DNA from: Prevotella fusca JCM 17724
GTDB taxonomy: Bacteria > Bacteroidota > Bacteroidia > Bacteroidales > Bacteroidaceae
Assembly: GCF_001262015.1 (NCBI RefSeq)
Contig: NZ_CP012075.1
Span: 1 to 64,000, forward strand
Length of the DNA stretch: 64,000 nucleotides
Direction of reading: 5' to 3'
The notes beneath the pieces are model-generated. The model was not told the DNA's origin, made no database searches, and saw nothing but the letters and a program-made list of their open reading frames with translations. Both the position numbers and the translations under genes were made by a program. Below, piece by piece: positions 53,419-63,492 of the stretch; position 1 is the stretch's first letter, and each line of letters opens with the position of its first letter.

Positions 53419-54681
53419 ATGAAGAATATATTTAAAGAACTACGACGCAAGGATCATCCACGGGTTTTGGGTGCCTTGGATATTTTTAAGTTTATCGGTC
53501 CCGGCCTGCTTGTGACCGTCGGCTTCATCGACCCGGGCAACTGGGCAAGCAACTTTGCCGCAGGCTCAGAGTATGGTTATGCGCTGTTGTGGGTTGTGAC
53601 ACTTTCAACGATTATGCTCATTGCCTTGCAGCACAATGTAGCGCACTTGGGAATTGTGACAGGTCTCTGTCTGAGCGAGGCTGCTGTGAAGTATGCACCA
53701 AAGTGGGTGGGGCGTCCGATTATTGTAAGTGCGATCCTTGCCAGTATATCCACCTCGTTGGCAGAGATACTCGGTGGTGCTATTGCCTTGCAGATGCTTT
53801 TTGGAATAAGTATCCCGACAGGCTCTGTGCTGACGACAGTGGCTGTACTTATCATGCTGTTCACCAACAGTTACAAGAAGATGGAGCGTGCCATCATTGG
53901 TTTTGTGTCCATGATAGGCCTTTCGTTTATCTATGAGCTTTTCCTTGTCGATATTCACTGGCCCGCAGCAATTGAGGGAGCATTTGTGCCGACAGTGCCG
54001 CAAGGCTCACTTTTGATTATCATGAGTGTATTGGGAGCTGTTGTAATGCCCCATAACCTGTTTCTCCATTCAGAGATTGTACAGAGCCGTCAGATTCACT
54101 TGAAGGGAGACGAGCGCATCCGCCACATGCTGAAGTACGAGTTTATTGATACGCTTTTCTCCATGATTGTGGGGTGGGCTATCAATTCTGCCATGATTCT
54201 TCTGGCAGCAAGTACGTTCTTCTCGCATGGTCAGCATGTTGATGAACTTTCACAGGCACAGGCTATGTTACAGCCTTTGCTGGGTGACAATGCCGCAAAC
54301 ATCTTCGCAATAGCCTTGCTGCTGGCAGGTATTTCAAGTACGATTACAAGTGGAATGGCGGCTGGTAGTATCTTCTCGGGGCTGTTTGGCGAGTCGTATA
54401 ATGCAAAAGACACGCACTCCATCGTGGGTATAGTCCTTTCGTTGGGTATTGCGCTTCTGATGATATTCTTTATCGGTGACCCGTTCAAGGGGCTCATTAT
54501 CTCACAGATGTTCCTCTCTGTCCAGCTTCCTTTCACTGTTTTCCTGCAGGTTGGACTGACCTCGTCAAAGCGTGTAATGGGACAGTATGCCAACAGCAGG
54601 TTGAATATGGTATTTCTTTATTCACTGGCAGGCATAGTCACCTTATTAAATATATGGCTTTTGATAGAAAGTATAGCATAG
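53419..54681 (+). CDS. mntH: Nramp family divalent metal transporter (MntH-like)
   Basis: 420 residues from the ATG at 53419; the longer frame starts at a TTG next to the promoter. About eleven membrane helices. The metal-binding motif of helix 1 is DPGN in GFIDPGNWASNFAAG, and helix 6 carries VVMPHNLFLHS, with the Met and His that bind Mn(II)/Fe(II). The protein imports manganese or iron with protons across the inner membrane. No MntR-type repressor or operator is adjacent. Ends in an intergenic hairpin shared with the phased-repeat family. Confidence 0.93.
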   Translation: MKNIFKELRRKDHPRVLGALDIFKFIGPGLLVTVGFIDPGNWASNFAAGSEYGYALLWVVTLSTIMLIALQHNVAHLGIVTGLCLSEAAVKYAPKWVGRPIIVSAILASISTSLAEILGGAIALQMLFGISIPTGSVLTTVAVLIMLFTNSYKKMERAIIGFVSMIGLSFIYELFLVDIHWPAAIEGAFVPTVPQGSLLIIMSVLGAVVMPHNLFLHSEIVQSRQIHLKGDERIRHMLKYEFIDTLFSMIVGWAINSAMILLAASTFFSHGQHVDELSQAQAMLQPLLGDNAANIFAIALLLAGISSTITSGMAAGSIFSGLFGESYNAKDTHSIVGIVLSLGIALLMIFFIGDPFKGLIISQMFLSVQLPFTVFLQVGLTSSKRVMGQYANSRLNMVFLYSLAGIVTLLNIWLLIESIA

Positions 54682-54785
54682 TCTTTAGGTTCTGAAACTT
54701 GAATGTTCTATGCTGGTTATGTAATAAAAAAGTTATGTTGGGAAAATCAACAGATGACCTGTTACGTTCAAATTAAGCACTGATT

Positions 54786-54895
54786 GATGTCCGATAGGTG
54801 CTTAGTTGGAGTCCAACTAAGCACCTTTTCTTGTACTGTTTTGAAATGCTTTGATTATCTGTTGGTTGTGAATCTGAGAATGAAGGAGCTTCTGG
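54786..54895 (-). repeat. Degenerate phased-repeat array that forms a terminator
   Basis: Minus-strand units begin at 54808 and 54786, 22 bases apart (CAACTAAGCACC, CAATCAGTGC), after the lead-in acaagaaaaggtgcttagtt. AGGTGCTTAGTTGG (54796-54809) and CCAACTAAGCACCT (54813-54826) form a perfect 14-bp stem with a 3-base loop, followed on the plus strand by tttcttg and on the minus strand by atcgg. It probably terminates the Nramp transcript. Confidence 0.7.
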
Positions 54896-54986
54896 CAGCT
54901 TTTCAGATACGGAAACGCTATATGTTTTGTAAGGTTATTTCAAACCCTTTCCTTGCTTTTGCTTTTTCCTTTCCAGCATCTTCTGA

Positions 54987-56021
54987 TTAGTTGATGCCGC
55001 GTTTGTTCAGAGCCTTGGCATATTTCTCAGCATTCACCTGATGTTCTTCGTAAGTCTTGGCAAAGTTGTGCGTGCCGCTGAAATCCTCCTTTGCACACAT
55101 ATAGATATAGTCATGATGAACATAGTTCAGAACAGCATCAATGGCTGCAACTGACGGGATGCGGATAGGTCCGGGAGGAAGCCCACGATACTTATAGGTG
55201 TTGTAAGGATTGTCAACCGTGAGCCACTTCTGGTAGATGCGGCGGGCTGTGAAGTTTCTGGTTGCAAACTTTACCGTCGGGTCAGCCTGCAGCGGCATGT
55301 TGATGTGCAGACGGTTGATGTACATACCTGCAATGTCAGGCATTTCAGCTTCGTTGTCGGTTTCTTCGTCTACAATACTTGCAAGCGTTACGACCTCACT
55401 TTGTGTTAGTCCAACCTTCTTTGTCTTCTCTTTCCGTTCAGAATTCCAGAACTTCTTGTTTTCCTCGCTCATCTTGTCGAGGAACTTATCGACTGTTGTG
55501 TTCCAGTAGAAGTCGTATGTGTTAGGGATGAACATTGCCGGGATGGTCTCAGGCGTGAAGCCGTATTTCTTGCAGGTCTCTTTTGACTTGAGTCTTGAAA
55601 GGAGTTCGGCGCGTGTGAACATCATCTTTCCGCTAACGTCTGTAGCAAGGTCGTCAATGGTTCTTACCGATTTGATTGTGATCTTGACAGGTGCCTGCAG
55701 TCCGTTGATAATGTGGCGGGATGTCTGCAGTGAGCCTGATGAACCTACGGCAAATCTGCCGACCCGGATGTTGTCAGCATACCCCATGACGCCTGCAAGC
55801 TGTTTGAATACCCAGAAGCCATGAGGCGTAGAGAGTGGCTGTAGTTTGGCGTAGACAGAGTCTATATTGTCATCCTCGTCTATGAGAAGGTAATATTCCT
55901 TCCCAGTGCGGGACATTCCCGAGAAGAAAAGAAAGTAAGCCACACCTGCCAGTACGGCAAGGATGGCAACAATGATCCGTCGGGAGGTTGATCCCTTGCT
56001 CTTTCCTTTAGTTTTTGTCAT
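54987..56021 (-). CDS. mltG: Endolytic murein transglycosylase MltG
   Basis: 344 residues. One N-terminal membrane helix (IIVAILAVLAGVAYFLFFS) anchors the periplasmic domain. LysM-like and catalytic regions follow: MFIPNTYDFYWNTT, ASIVDEETDNEAEMPDIAGMYINRL with the catalytic glutamate in VDEET, and LQADPTVKFATRN. The last part has NPYNTYKYRGLPPGPIRIPS and ALNYVHHDYIYMCAKEDFSGTHNFAKT-like features of the YceG family. It cuts nascent glycan strands and sets their length. Own position, convergent with the Nramp gene. Confidence 0.93.
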   Translation of the reverse strand: MTKTKGKSKGSTSRRIIVAILAVLAGVAYFLFFSGMSRTGKEYYLLIDEDDNIDSVYAKLQPLSTPHGFWVFKQLAGVMGYADNIRVGRFAVGSSGSLQTSRHIINGLQAPVKITIKSVRTIDDLATDVSGKMMFTRAELLSRLKSKETCKKYGFTPETIPAMFIPNTYDFYWNTTVDKFLDKMSEENKKFWNSERKEKTKKVGLTQSEVVTLASIVDEETDNEAEMPDIAGMYINRLHINMPLQADPTVKFATRNFTARRIYQKWLTVDNPYNTYKYRGLPPGPIRIPSVAAIDAVLNYVHHDYIYMCAKEDFSGTHNFAKTYEEHQVNAEKYAKALNKRGIN

Positions 56022-56180
56022 CGTCTTTACTTTATATCTTAGGGCTGCAAAGTTACAACTTTAATGTATTAAACATGCAATGACAGGCAACTTTGATGGG
56101 TTCTTTTTTGAAATTTAAGAGAAAAGATAGTTTGTTGTCTGTATTATTGTGTAATTTTGTCTGCAGTAAATAAAGGGATA

Positions 56181-56825
56181 ATGAAAGAATTTGATACATA
56201 TATCTTTGATTTAGACGGGACGTTGCTGAGTACGTTAGGCGATTTGGCCGCAAGTACAAACTATGCGCTTCGTTGGGCTGGTATGCCGGAACGTACTGTG
56301 GAAGAGGTGCGTATGTTCGTGGGAAATGGGGTCAGACTGCTTATGGAGCGTGCTGTTCCCGGTGGTGTTGAGAATCCTAAGTTTGAGGAAACATACGCCA
56401 GGTTTCGCGAACATTACATGGAACATAACCTTGATACTACCTGTCCCTACGATGGTATTCCTGAGTTGCTTTGCGAGTTGAAGCGGCGTGGCAAGAAACT
56501 GGCCATCGTGAGCAACAAGTTCTATGCAGCAACACAGGAACTTGCATGCCATTTTTTCCCTGATATGATAGATGTGGCAATAGGCGAGCGTGAGACAATC
56601 AGGAAGAAGCCTGCTCCCGATACAGTGCTGGAGGCACTTCGCCAGTTGGATGCTCCGAAGGAAGGTGCGGTATATATCGGTGACAGTGATGTGGATGTAA
56701 TGACGGCAAAGAACTGCGGATTGCCTTGTATCAGCGTACTTTGGGGGTTTCGTGACAAGGATTTCCTGTTAGAACACGGTGCAAGTCTGTTTGTAGAGAA
56801 ACCTGAAGAAATCCTTGGAGATTAA
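56181..56825 (+). CDS. HAD-family phosphatase (phosphoglycolate phosphatase-like)
   Basis: 214 residues from the ATG at 56181; a TAATTTTG -7 box at 56152-56159 overlaps the longer frame's first codon. Motif I FDLDGTLLST, motif II AIVSNKF, motif III KKPAPDTVLEAL with the conserved lysine, and motif IV VYIGDSDVDVMTAKN are all present. A helical cap (residues ~15-80) makes it a subclass I HAD. Likely removes phosphate from phosphoglycolate or a related small molecule; exact substrate cannot be fixed from sequence. The stop is followed by a large bidirectional hairpin. Confidence 0.9.
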   Translation: MKEFDTYIFDLDGTLLSTLGDLAASTNYALRWAGMPERTVEEVRMFVGNGVRLLMERAVPGGVENPKFEETYARFREHYMEHNLDTTCPYDGIPELLCELKRRGKKLAIVSNKFYAATQELACHFFPDMIDVAIGERETIRKKPAPDTVLEALRQLDAPKEGAVYIGDSDVDVMTAKNCGLPCISVLWGFRDKDFLLEHGASLFVEKPEEILGD

Positions 56826-56840
56826 ACAGCACCGTGATTT

Positions 56841-56936
56841 CAGGCATTAGTTGGAAAACAGTTTGTTAGATACTGCTTTTCACAGTGTTACATCTTGGTA
56901 ACACCTTAGTGTAACCTGTTTCCCAACTAATGCCTG
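56841..56936. terminator. Large bidirectional hairpin between convergent genes
   Basis: CAGGCATTAGTTGGAAAACAG (56841-56861, one base over the short form) pairs with the segment at 56916-56936 with a single mismatch, loop about 54 bases. The loop holds its own palindrome (GTGTTAC/GTAACAC, near 56885-56903). It separates the HAD gene from the convergent PepSY gene and could stop transcription from both. Confidence 0.7.
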
Positions 56937-56948
56937 CTTGTAATATTT

Positions 56949-58367
56949 CTATAGCTTCTTGCCAGATACGATTACGAACACAATGAGTAGTCCTGCCATG
57001 AAGATGAAGAGGAAAGAACCTAATGCACCAGCATAGACCCTGCCCGTGTGTATCTCTAAGGCAAGGTTCCAAAGTGAGATAGGCTTGTTTTCCAGTTCCT
57101 CGGGCTGGTTTGCAAATGGTGTTCCGCTGAAGTAGCTCACGACACATTCCTTATTTGTAAAGTCTGAACTATAGCCCGAAATGGTTTGTCCGTCTGGTGC
57201 TGTACCCGGTATGCGGGGTGAGGATGTCATGTAGTTCTCGTATGGAATGATTGTACAACTGTTCCTGTCCCAGGAATAAAGCCCGTCAAAAGAACCAATC
57301 AGCCATCTTCCATAACAGTCACGCTGCCACACTGTCTGTCCCATCACACTGACTGGAGGCGGCGATGACACTTTGTGTGGCTTACTGTCGAAGGAACGTA
57401 AGGAGAAGAATCCCTCAGAAGTTGAGAGAAGCCAGTCGTGTAGCTGTTCGTCATAACGAATCATTCTCAGTTTGTCAAACCAGGCGTTGTCATTGTCCAA
57501 GGATGTTCCCGGCAATGGGCGTGTGCTGTTCGTAGCGAGAGCTATCATGACAGGAGGACGCAATGCCCATCCGGTCAATGCGATAAAAAGCGTGAGGAAG
57601 AATGTATAAATCCCTGTTTTTGTGTGCCATCGCAGAATGCGGACACTCCTTGGGCGTAGCCAGAACCATATACCTGTCACGCAGAGGACGATGAGGACAA
57701 TGGATATTCCGTCCATGAGGAACTTCCCTACGGTGCCGAATAAAGCCCCACTGTGCAAAAGCCATATCTGGCGGAAGAGCGATACTTTGTTTTCATATCC
57801 CTCAGGTGCCTGTAGGTCAAGCCGTGTGAAACTCTTGTAAGGTGCTATGGCATAATAAAGATGAGAACGGGAGAGCACGACAAGGGTGTCGCCGTGTGTG
57901 GTTATATCTGTCAACAACTCATCATCGTCCGTCATTGGCAGAGGTACTGACAGCCAATGCGCATGTTTACCTGTTTTATATAGCCCCATGATACTGGCTG
58001 CAAAGAGGTCGCCCTGCGGTGTTGCGACCATTCCTCTTATCTGCCGATAGTCAGCACCCGTGGGCAATCCTTGGTTATAATCCGTGAAATGTGATGCTGT
58101 TGTGTCAGTCCGTATTATACCAGATGTGCCGTATATGAGTACAATGTCATGTCCGTCCGTATCTTTGTAGCGTAGTGTACCACGTAAAAGCCCATTGTTC
58201 CATTGCTTGAAAGTGTACTGGTCCGGTAATAGCCCACGGCTTATATTGATGTCGGAAAAGCACTGGCGATGATTGAGTATGATGCCTGACAGACAGAACA
58301 TTATTAAGAAGAATGTGATTACGATACCAATCCATTTATGATATTTACGCCACGTTTTACGTTTCAT
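56949..58367 (-). CDS. PepSY-domain membrane protein (iron-regulated type)
   Basis: 472 residues. N-terminal membrane helix (IGIVITFFLIMFCLSGIILN), with the WRKYHKWIG start typical of PepSY-associated TM proteins. Then a long outer region, a second helix near 215-235 (IVLIVLCVTGIWFWLRPR), a helix near 245-262 (TKTGIYTFFLTLFIALTGW) and a last helix (GALGSFLFIFMAGLLIVFV). Proteins of this type are often linked to siderophore or haem uptake in the membrane; here no iron genes adjoin. A -7 box (TAAGTTTG on the minus strand, 58414-58421) lies upstream. The 58368-58665 gap shows no other feature. Confidence 0.75.
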   Translation of the reverse strand: MKRKTWRKYHKWIGIVITFFLIMFCLSGIILNHRQCFSDINISRGLLPDQYTFKQWNNGLLRGTLRYKDTDGHDIVLIYGTSGIIRTDTTASHFTDYNQGLPTGADYRQIRGMVATPQGDLFAASIMGLYKTGKHAHWLSVPLPMTDDDELLTDITTHGDTLVVLSRSHLYYAIAPYKSFTRLDLQAPEGYENKVSLFRQIWLLHSGALFGTVGKFLMDGISIVLIVLCVTGIWFWLRPRSVRILRWHTKTGIYTFFLTLFIALTGWALRPPVMIALATNSTRPLPGTSLDNDNAWFDKLRMIRYDEQLHDWLLSTSEGFFSLRSFDSKPHKVSSPPPVSVMGQTVWQRDCYGRWLIGSFDGLYSWDRNSCTIIPYENYMTSSPRIPGTAPDGQTISGYSSDFTNKECVVSYFSGTPFANQPEELENKPISLWNLALEIHTGRVYAGALGSFLFIFMAGLLIVFVIVSGKKL

Positions 58368-58665
58368 GTTCCTGATGTTTGTGATATGTTTTCAACTAAG
58401 TTTAAACAAGATGCAAACTTACATACAAATGCAGGAATACGGACTCTTTGAGTCCCTAAATTGTCATCTTGGTGTTATGAATGCTGATGTCTTGCCTGGT
58501 GGGAAATAGAGCACCTGGATGATTACCGATGTTTGGAAAGACACAAGGGGATAGATGTGAATAGCCCCTTAGCCTTTAGAGGATGACTCTAAAAGAAAAT
58601 CAGTGCAATCCTTAATCTCTTGGGAGATAAGTTAAAGGAAGGTTCTGAGCACAATGTGATTTCCT
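58368..58665. other. Intergenic gap
   Basis: Apart from the TAAGTTTG promoter box on the minus strand at 58414-58421, no gene, palindrome or repeat is seen. Confidence 0.5.
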
Positions 58666-59421
58666 TCATAAGAGAAAATAGTTCTCAAGAGCTTTTATAG
58701 ATTCTTCAGTAACTTCTGCAATGTTCTTTATAATAGAGCCGTTCTCCATCAGTACAATCCTGTCACTTATATCTATTGTATGGTGTAGGTTATGGCTCGA
58801 AATTAGAATAGAGGCTTGATGTTGTTCCTTGTATGCAGTCAGGAGTTTCTTTAATTGGTTCTGACTGCTTGGGTCAAGGAAGTTGAAAGGCTCATCAAGG
58901 ATTACGAACTTCGGACAAGAGAGTAGGGTGGCAGCTATGCCGACTTTCTGCTTGTTTCCTGCTGAAAGCTCGCGGATATACTTCCTGTTGTCAAGAATAT
59001 CGTCACCAAGAAAAGTATGGAAGTCGTTTAACAGTTCTTCCATTTCTTGCTCTACGATATTGTTGACCTTTGCAATGAAAGTAAAGAATTCCTTTGGTGT
59101 GAGGAAATCAATAAGGAAACTTTCGTCCAGATAGGCTGCGATATAACTCTTCCATGATTCTTCAAGATTGGAAACCAGAGTTTCTCTGTCCTTTACTTTT
59201 TCTCCATGCAGACTTGAATCACCATCAGCCAGACAGAAGTTTATGACGCCGTTGTCAGCCTTGATGAGGTTAAGTATTAAGCGGAAAAGTGTTGTCTTTC
59301 CTGCACCATTATTACCAACGAGGCCAATAAGCTCGTTGGAAGGGAAATAAAATTCGGGGATAGACACAGCTGCCTTATCCCCGAATTTCTTTATAAGGTT
59401 ATTAACGGATATTGCGACCAT
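58666..59421 (-). CDS. Orphan ABC transporter ATP-binding subunit
   Basis: 251 residues from the ATG at 59421 ([14 protein letters not shown]); a longer frame is mostly inside secA. Walker [13 protein letters not shown], signature [18 protein letters not shown] (LSAGN instead of LSGGQ), Walker [13 protein letters not shown] and the H-loop SSHNLHHT are present, so it should bind and hydrolyse ATP. No membrane subunit is next to it, so the permease must be elsewhere or the protein acts alone. Its start overlaps the last 20 bases of secA, making translational coupling with SecA likely. Substrate unknown. Confidence 0.85.
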   Translation of the reverse strand: MVAISVNNLIKKFGDKAAVSIPEFYFPSNELIGLVGNNGAGKTTLFRLILNLIKADNGVINFCLADGDSSLHGEKVKDRETLVSNLEESWKSYIAAYLDESFLIDFLTPKEFFTFIAKVNNIVEQEMEELLNDFHTFLGDDILDNRKYIRELSAGNKQKVGIAATLLSCPKFVILDEPFNFLDPSSQNQLKKLLTAYKEQHQASILISSHNLHHTIDISDRIVLMENGSIIKNIAEVTEESIKALENYFLL

Positions 59422-62400
59422 GGCAATTCTTGAATTTCTTACCACTACCACATGGACATGGGTCGTTCGGACGTGGCATCTTGTCCGCACGATATGGAGT
59501 GTGGTTTACCTGCTGTGCTCCTTCGCGGGTATCCTGCTGTGCTGCAGCAACCTGACCTGGGTCATTGAGTTCAACCTTCTCCTCTTTGTACTGCTGTGTG
59601 CGCTCTTCCGGTGCAGCTTCCTGAATCTCGTCAGCTGGCTGCATCTCTGGAATCTGACCACGCATGAGTACACTTGCTGTGCGGTTGTTCATGTCGTCAA
59701 TCATGTTGTCCCACAGCTTCACACTCTCCAGCTTGAAGATGAGTAACGGGTCTTTCTGCTCGTAAGAAGCATTCTGTACAGAGTGACGGAGATCATCCAG
59801 CTGGCGGAGGTTCTCTTTCCAGTCATCATCAATGATATGGAGCAGGATAACCTTCTCGAACTGCTTGACAACAGACTTTGCTTCGCTCTCGTAGGCTTCC
59901 TTCAAGTCGCAAGGAATGTTGTAAACACGCTTGCCGTCGGTGATAGGAACCATGATGCGCTCATACAATGCGCCCTGATTCTCATATACCTGCTTGATGA
60001 TAGGCCATGCAACAGTCTGGATGCGTTCAGTCTTACGTGTGAATGCCTCCATGGCTGCCTGGAAGCTGCGCTCTGCAAGCTCATCTGTGTTGCCGCTCGT
60101 AAACTCTTCCTCTGTGAAAGGACATTCCATTGCAAGAACCTTCAGGAACTCTTCCTTGCAGCCCTCGTAGTCATTCTTTGCGATGATACTCAAGCAACGG
60201 TCCCAGATAATGTTGGAGATGTCCATACCAATACGCTCACCCATCAGTGCATGGCGACGCTTCTCGTAGATAACCGTACGCTGCTTGTTCATGACATCAT
60301 CATACTCCAACAGACGCTTACGGATACCGAAGTTGTTCTCCTCGACTTTCTTCTGTGCACGCTCGATACTGTTTGAAATCATAGAACTTTCAATGCGCTC
60401 ACCATCTTCAAATCCCAACTTGTCCATTACCTTGGCAATACGCTCAGAACCGAAGAGACGCATCAGCTTATCTTCAAGTGATACATAGAATACTGATGAA
60501 CCCGGGTCACCCTGACGACCGGCACGACCACGCAGCTGACGGTCTACACGACGGCTCTCATGACGCTCTGTACCAATGATAGCCAGACCACCTGCTTCCT
60601 TGACTTCCTGTGAAAGTTTGATGTCAGTACCACGACCTGCCATATTGGTAGCGATCGTTACTGCACCAAGACCATCTACTGAACGACCGGCCTCGGCTAC
60701 AATCTGCGCCTCTTTCAAGTGCTGCTTGGCATTCAACACCTGGTGTGGAATCTTACGCATATTAAGCATCTTGCTCAAGAGCTCACTGATTTCGACAGAT
60801 GTTGTACCAACAAGACAAGGACGTCCCTGGTTTCTCATTGCTTCAACCTCGTCGATGACAGCTGCGTACTTCTCACGTGCTGTCTTATAAACACGGTCCT
60901 CCATATCCTTACGCAGGATCGGACGGTTGGTAGGAATTTCAACGACATCCAGCTTATAGATGTCCCAGAACTCACCAGCCTCAGTTGAAGCTGTACCGGT
61001 CATACCAGAGAGTTTGTGATACATACGGAAGTAGTTCTGCAAGGTAATGGTTGCAAAGGTCTGTGTTGCGGCCTCTACCTTTACATGCTCTTTAGCTTCG
61101 ACAGCCTGGTGCAAGCCGTCGCTCCAGCGGCGACCTTCCATGATACGACCTGTCTGCTCGTCGACAATCTTGACCTCGCCATTCAGTACAACATACTCGT
61201 CATCCTTGTTGAACATGGTGTAAGCCTTCAAAAGCTGCTGCAAGGTATGAACACGCTCACTCTGAACGCCGTAATGAGCCATCATGGCATCTTTCTGGTC
61301 GATATATGTCTGCTCGTCAATGAGCTTTTCATCTTTCTGTTTCTCAAGTGCAGAGAGTTCTGTGGCAATGTCAGGCAATACGAAGAGCTTGTCATCTTTC
61401 ACCTGTGCAGCCAGCCATGCTGTACCCTTGTCAGTAAGGTCGCAGGAGTTCATCTTCTCGTCTGTTACGAAGTAGAGAGGCTCTATAGCCTTTGGCATTT
61501 CACGGTTGTTGTTTGCCATGTAATACTCCTCGGTCTTCAGCATACCTGCCTTGATACCTTCCTCTGAAAGATACTTGATAAGTGCCTTATTCTTAGGCAG
61601 TGCCTTGAACGAACGGTAAAGGGCAAGGAAACCTTCTTCCATCAATTTCTGACAAACAGCCTTGTCGTTGGCATTCTTCTGTGCTTCAGACAGCTTATGA
61701 CGAGCCTCGGAAAGAAGTTCTGTTGCCTGCTTGCGCTGAACCTCATAAAGGCTCTGTACCAATGGTTGGAACTCCTCGAACATCTGGACATCGCCCTTTG
61801 GGACAGGACCACTGATGATAAGAGGTGTACGTGCGTCATCAATCAATACGGAGTCAACCTCATCGACAATGGCATAGTTGTGCTGACGCTGTACGAGGTC
61901 GGCTGGTGATACTGCCATGTTGTCGCGCAGATAGTCGAAACCGAATTCATTGTTGGTACCAAAAGTAATATCTGCCTGATAAGCCTTGCGACGTGCAGGA
62001 GAGTTTGGCTGGTGCTTGTCGATACAGTCAACAGAAAGACCGTTAAACATATAGAGAGGCCCCATCCACTCAGAGTCACGCTTTGCCAGATAGTCGTTGA
62101 CAGTTACGACGTGAACACCATTGCCTGTAAGGGCGTTGAGGAATACCGGCAGGGTAGCAACAAGTGTCTTACCTTCACCAGTAGCCATCTCGGCAATCTT
62201 ACCTTGATGAAGAACTGTACCACCGAAAATCTGTACATCATAATGTACCATCTCCCATTTCAAGTCATTGCCACCGGCGGTCCAATGATTATGATAGATA
62301 GCCTTGTCGCCATCAATAGTAATAAAGTCCTTGGATGGGTCGGCAGCAAGTTCACGGTCAAAGTCAGTTGCTGTTACAACCGTCTCTTCATTCTCAGCGA

Positions 62401-62761
62401 AACGGCGTGCCGTATCCTTGACGATAGAGAAAGCCACGGGCATAACCTCATCGAGTGCCTTCTCGTAGTTGTCAAGAGCCTCTTTTTCGAGTTTGTCTAT
62501 CTGGTTGAAGATGACTTCGCGCTCATCAATCGGTGTTCCTTCTATCGTTGCACGAAGCTCTGCAATCTTCTCACGCTGTTCTTTGCCGGCATCCTGGACA
62601 TATTGCTGTATTTCCTTTGTCTTTGCACGCAACTCGTCATTGCTAAGTGACATGATTTCCGGGTACGCAGCCTTTACCTTGTCTACGTATGGCTGAATCA
62701 ACTTCATATCACGTGTTGATTTATCTCCGAAAAGTGCTTTTAATATCTTATTGAAATTCAT
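59402..62761 (-). CDS. secA: Preprotein translocase ATPase SecA
   Basis: 1119 residues, the long Bacteroidetes form. It drives export through SecYEG. Features: Walker A-region [17 protein letters not shown], helicase motifs [39 protein letters not shown] and [16 protein letters not shown], then [12 protein letters not shown] and [12 protein letters not shown]. The C-terminus ends in the zinc motif [16 protein letters not shown]. The insert of ~100 residues around 340-440 is typical of this phylum. It is the first gene of a minus-strand unit that includes the orphan ABC gene. Confidence 0.97.
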   Translation of the reverse strand: MNFNKILKALFGDKSTRDMKLIQPYVDKVKAAYPEIMSLSNDELRAKTKEIQQYVQDAGKEQREKIAELRATIEGTPIDEREVIFNQIDKLEKEALDNYEKALDEVMPVAFSIVKDTARRFAENEETVVTATDFDRELAADPSKDFITIDGDKAIYHNHWTAGGNDLKWEMVHYDVQIFGGTVLHQGKIAEMATGEGKTLVATLPVFLNALTGNGVHVVTVNDYLAKRDSEWMGPLYMFNGLSVDCIDKHQPNSPARRKAYQADITFGTNNEFGFDYLRDNMAVSPADLVQRQHNYAIVDEVDSVLIDDARTPLIISGPVPKGDVQMFEEFQPLVQSLYEVQRKQATELLSEARHKLSEAQKNANDKAVCQKLMEEGFLALYRSFKALPKNKALIKYLSEEGIKAGMLKTEEYYMANNNREMPKAIEPLYFVTDEKMNSCDLTDKGTAWLAAQVKDDKLFVLPDIATELSALEKQKDEKLIDEQTYIDQKDAMMAHYGVQSERVHTLQQLLKAYTMFNKDDEYVVLNGEVKIVDEQTGRIMEGRRWSDGLHQAVEAKEHVKVEAATQTFATITLQNYFRMYHKLSGMTGTASTEAGEFWDIYKLDVVEIPTNRPILRKDMEDRVYKTAREKYAAVIDEVEAMRNQGRPCLVGTTSVEISELLSKMLNMRKIPHQVLNAKQHLKEAQIVAEAGRSVDGLGAVTIATNMAGRGTDIKLSQEVKEAGGLAIIGTERHESRRVDRQLRGRAGRQGDPGSSVFYVSLEDKLMRLFGSERIAKVMDKLGFEDGERIESSMISNSIERAQKKVEENNFGIRKRLLEYDDVMNKQRTVIYEKRRHALMGERIGMDISNIIWDRCLSIIAKNDYEGCKEEFLKVLAMECPFTEEEFTSGNTDELAERSFQAAMEAFTRKTERIQTVAWPIIKQVYENQGALYERIMVPITDGKRVYNIPCDLKEAYESEAKSVVKQFEKVILLHIIDDDWKENLRQLDDLRHSVQNASYEQKDPLLIFKLESVKLWDNMIDDMNNRTASVLMRGQIPEMQPADEIQEAAPEERTQQYKEEKVELNDPGQVAAAQQDTREGAQQVNHTPYRADKMPRPNDPCPCGSGKKFKNCHGRNIR

Positions 62762-62879
62762 TTCTTTTTGTTTTATGCTAATCCGATTATATGTTATACC
62801 CAGTTTGGGATTCTGTTTTTTGAAGTCTTAGCTGATGCCTTGAGGTTGGTAATGATGTTACCTGTGTTTTGTAGCCGTA

Positions 62880-62962
62880 TTACAAAGGGCTTGTAATGTT
62901 GTTACAAAGGGCTTGTAATCGTATTACAAAGGCTTTGTAATATTGTTACAAAGGGTTGGTAA
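62880..62962. repeat. Array of TTAC...GTAA palindromes at exact 22-bp spacing
   Basis: Units TTACAAAGGGCTTGTAA at 62880, TTACAAAGGGCTTGTAA at 62902, TTACAAAGGCTTTGTAA at 62924 and TTACAAAGGGTTGGTAA at 62946, each 22 bases apart. It lies between secA and the exported-protein gene on the minus strand. Same type as 12921-13004. The rest of 62762-63123 shows no gene. Confidence 0.82.
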
Positions 62963-63123
62963 GTCTGGTAATGAATACCTGTCAGCCCTGTTCTGCTAAG
63001 TCAGAAACCTTAAACTTGTATTATATTCCTTGGATGATTGATTTTTATTTGCATCGAGGTTGTATGAACCCCAAATTGTCTTTGTTATCACGTCAGTATA
63101 TTCCGATGAATACTCCTGTTACA

Positions 63124-63486
63124 TTAAGATATGGCACTGGGGGCACGAATCTTAATCCCAGTCCTCAAGGAGGGGTTCGGAAGAAAGAGTTGCTGCTCTT
63201 GGTTATTGTTTGAATTAGAATTTAGTTCTGTAGAATACTTGTCAGATAAATCTGTAACGAATATTGCTTTGCTTTGTGCAGGTTCAATGTCTTCGTCCTC
63301 TTTAATCTGCTTGAAGGTTTCAAGAATTGACAGTATGTCCTGCTCTACGCCTTTGAATGCCTGTTGATGGCACAGGTCTTCGATGTTGACATCACCCAAT
63401 GCAATCTTCAGCGCAGACTGATAGCTCTGCGCCTCTACTCCTGTTGCCGCAAGAACGACAAGTAAAGCGGTGATGTACTTATTCAT
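63124..63486 (-). CDS. Small exported protein of unknown function
   Basis: 120 residues with a signal peptide (residues 1-20, TGVEAQS). The mature part is acidic and helical (LKIALGDVNIEDLCHQQ, ILSILETFKQIKEDEDIEP) with a low-complexity SNSNNNQEQQ stretch. The last ~20 residues (NPSLRTGIKIRAP) read through a C/T-rich repeat copy near 63150-63180, so the C-terminus was probably extended or replaced by the repeat. Six bases separate its start from the end of the upstream gene, so they likely share a transcript. Function unknown. Confidence 0.55.
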   Translation of the reverse strand: MNKYITALLVVLAATGVEAQSYQSALKIALGDVNIEDLCHQQAFKGVEQDILSILETFKQIKEDEDIEPAQSKAIFVTDLSDKYSTELNSNSNNNQEQQLFLPNPSLRTGIKIRAPSAIS

Positions 63487-63492
63487 TATCTT

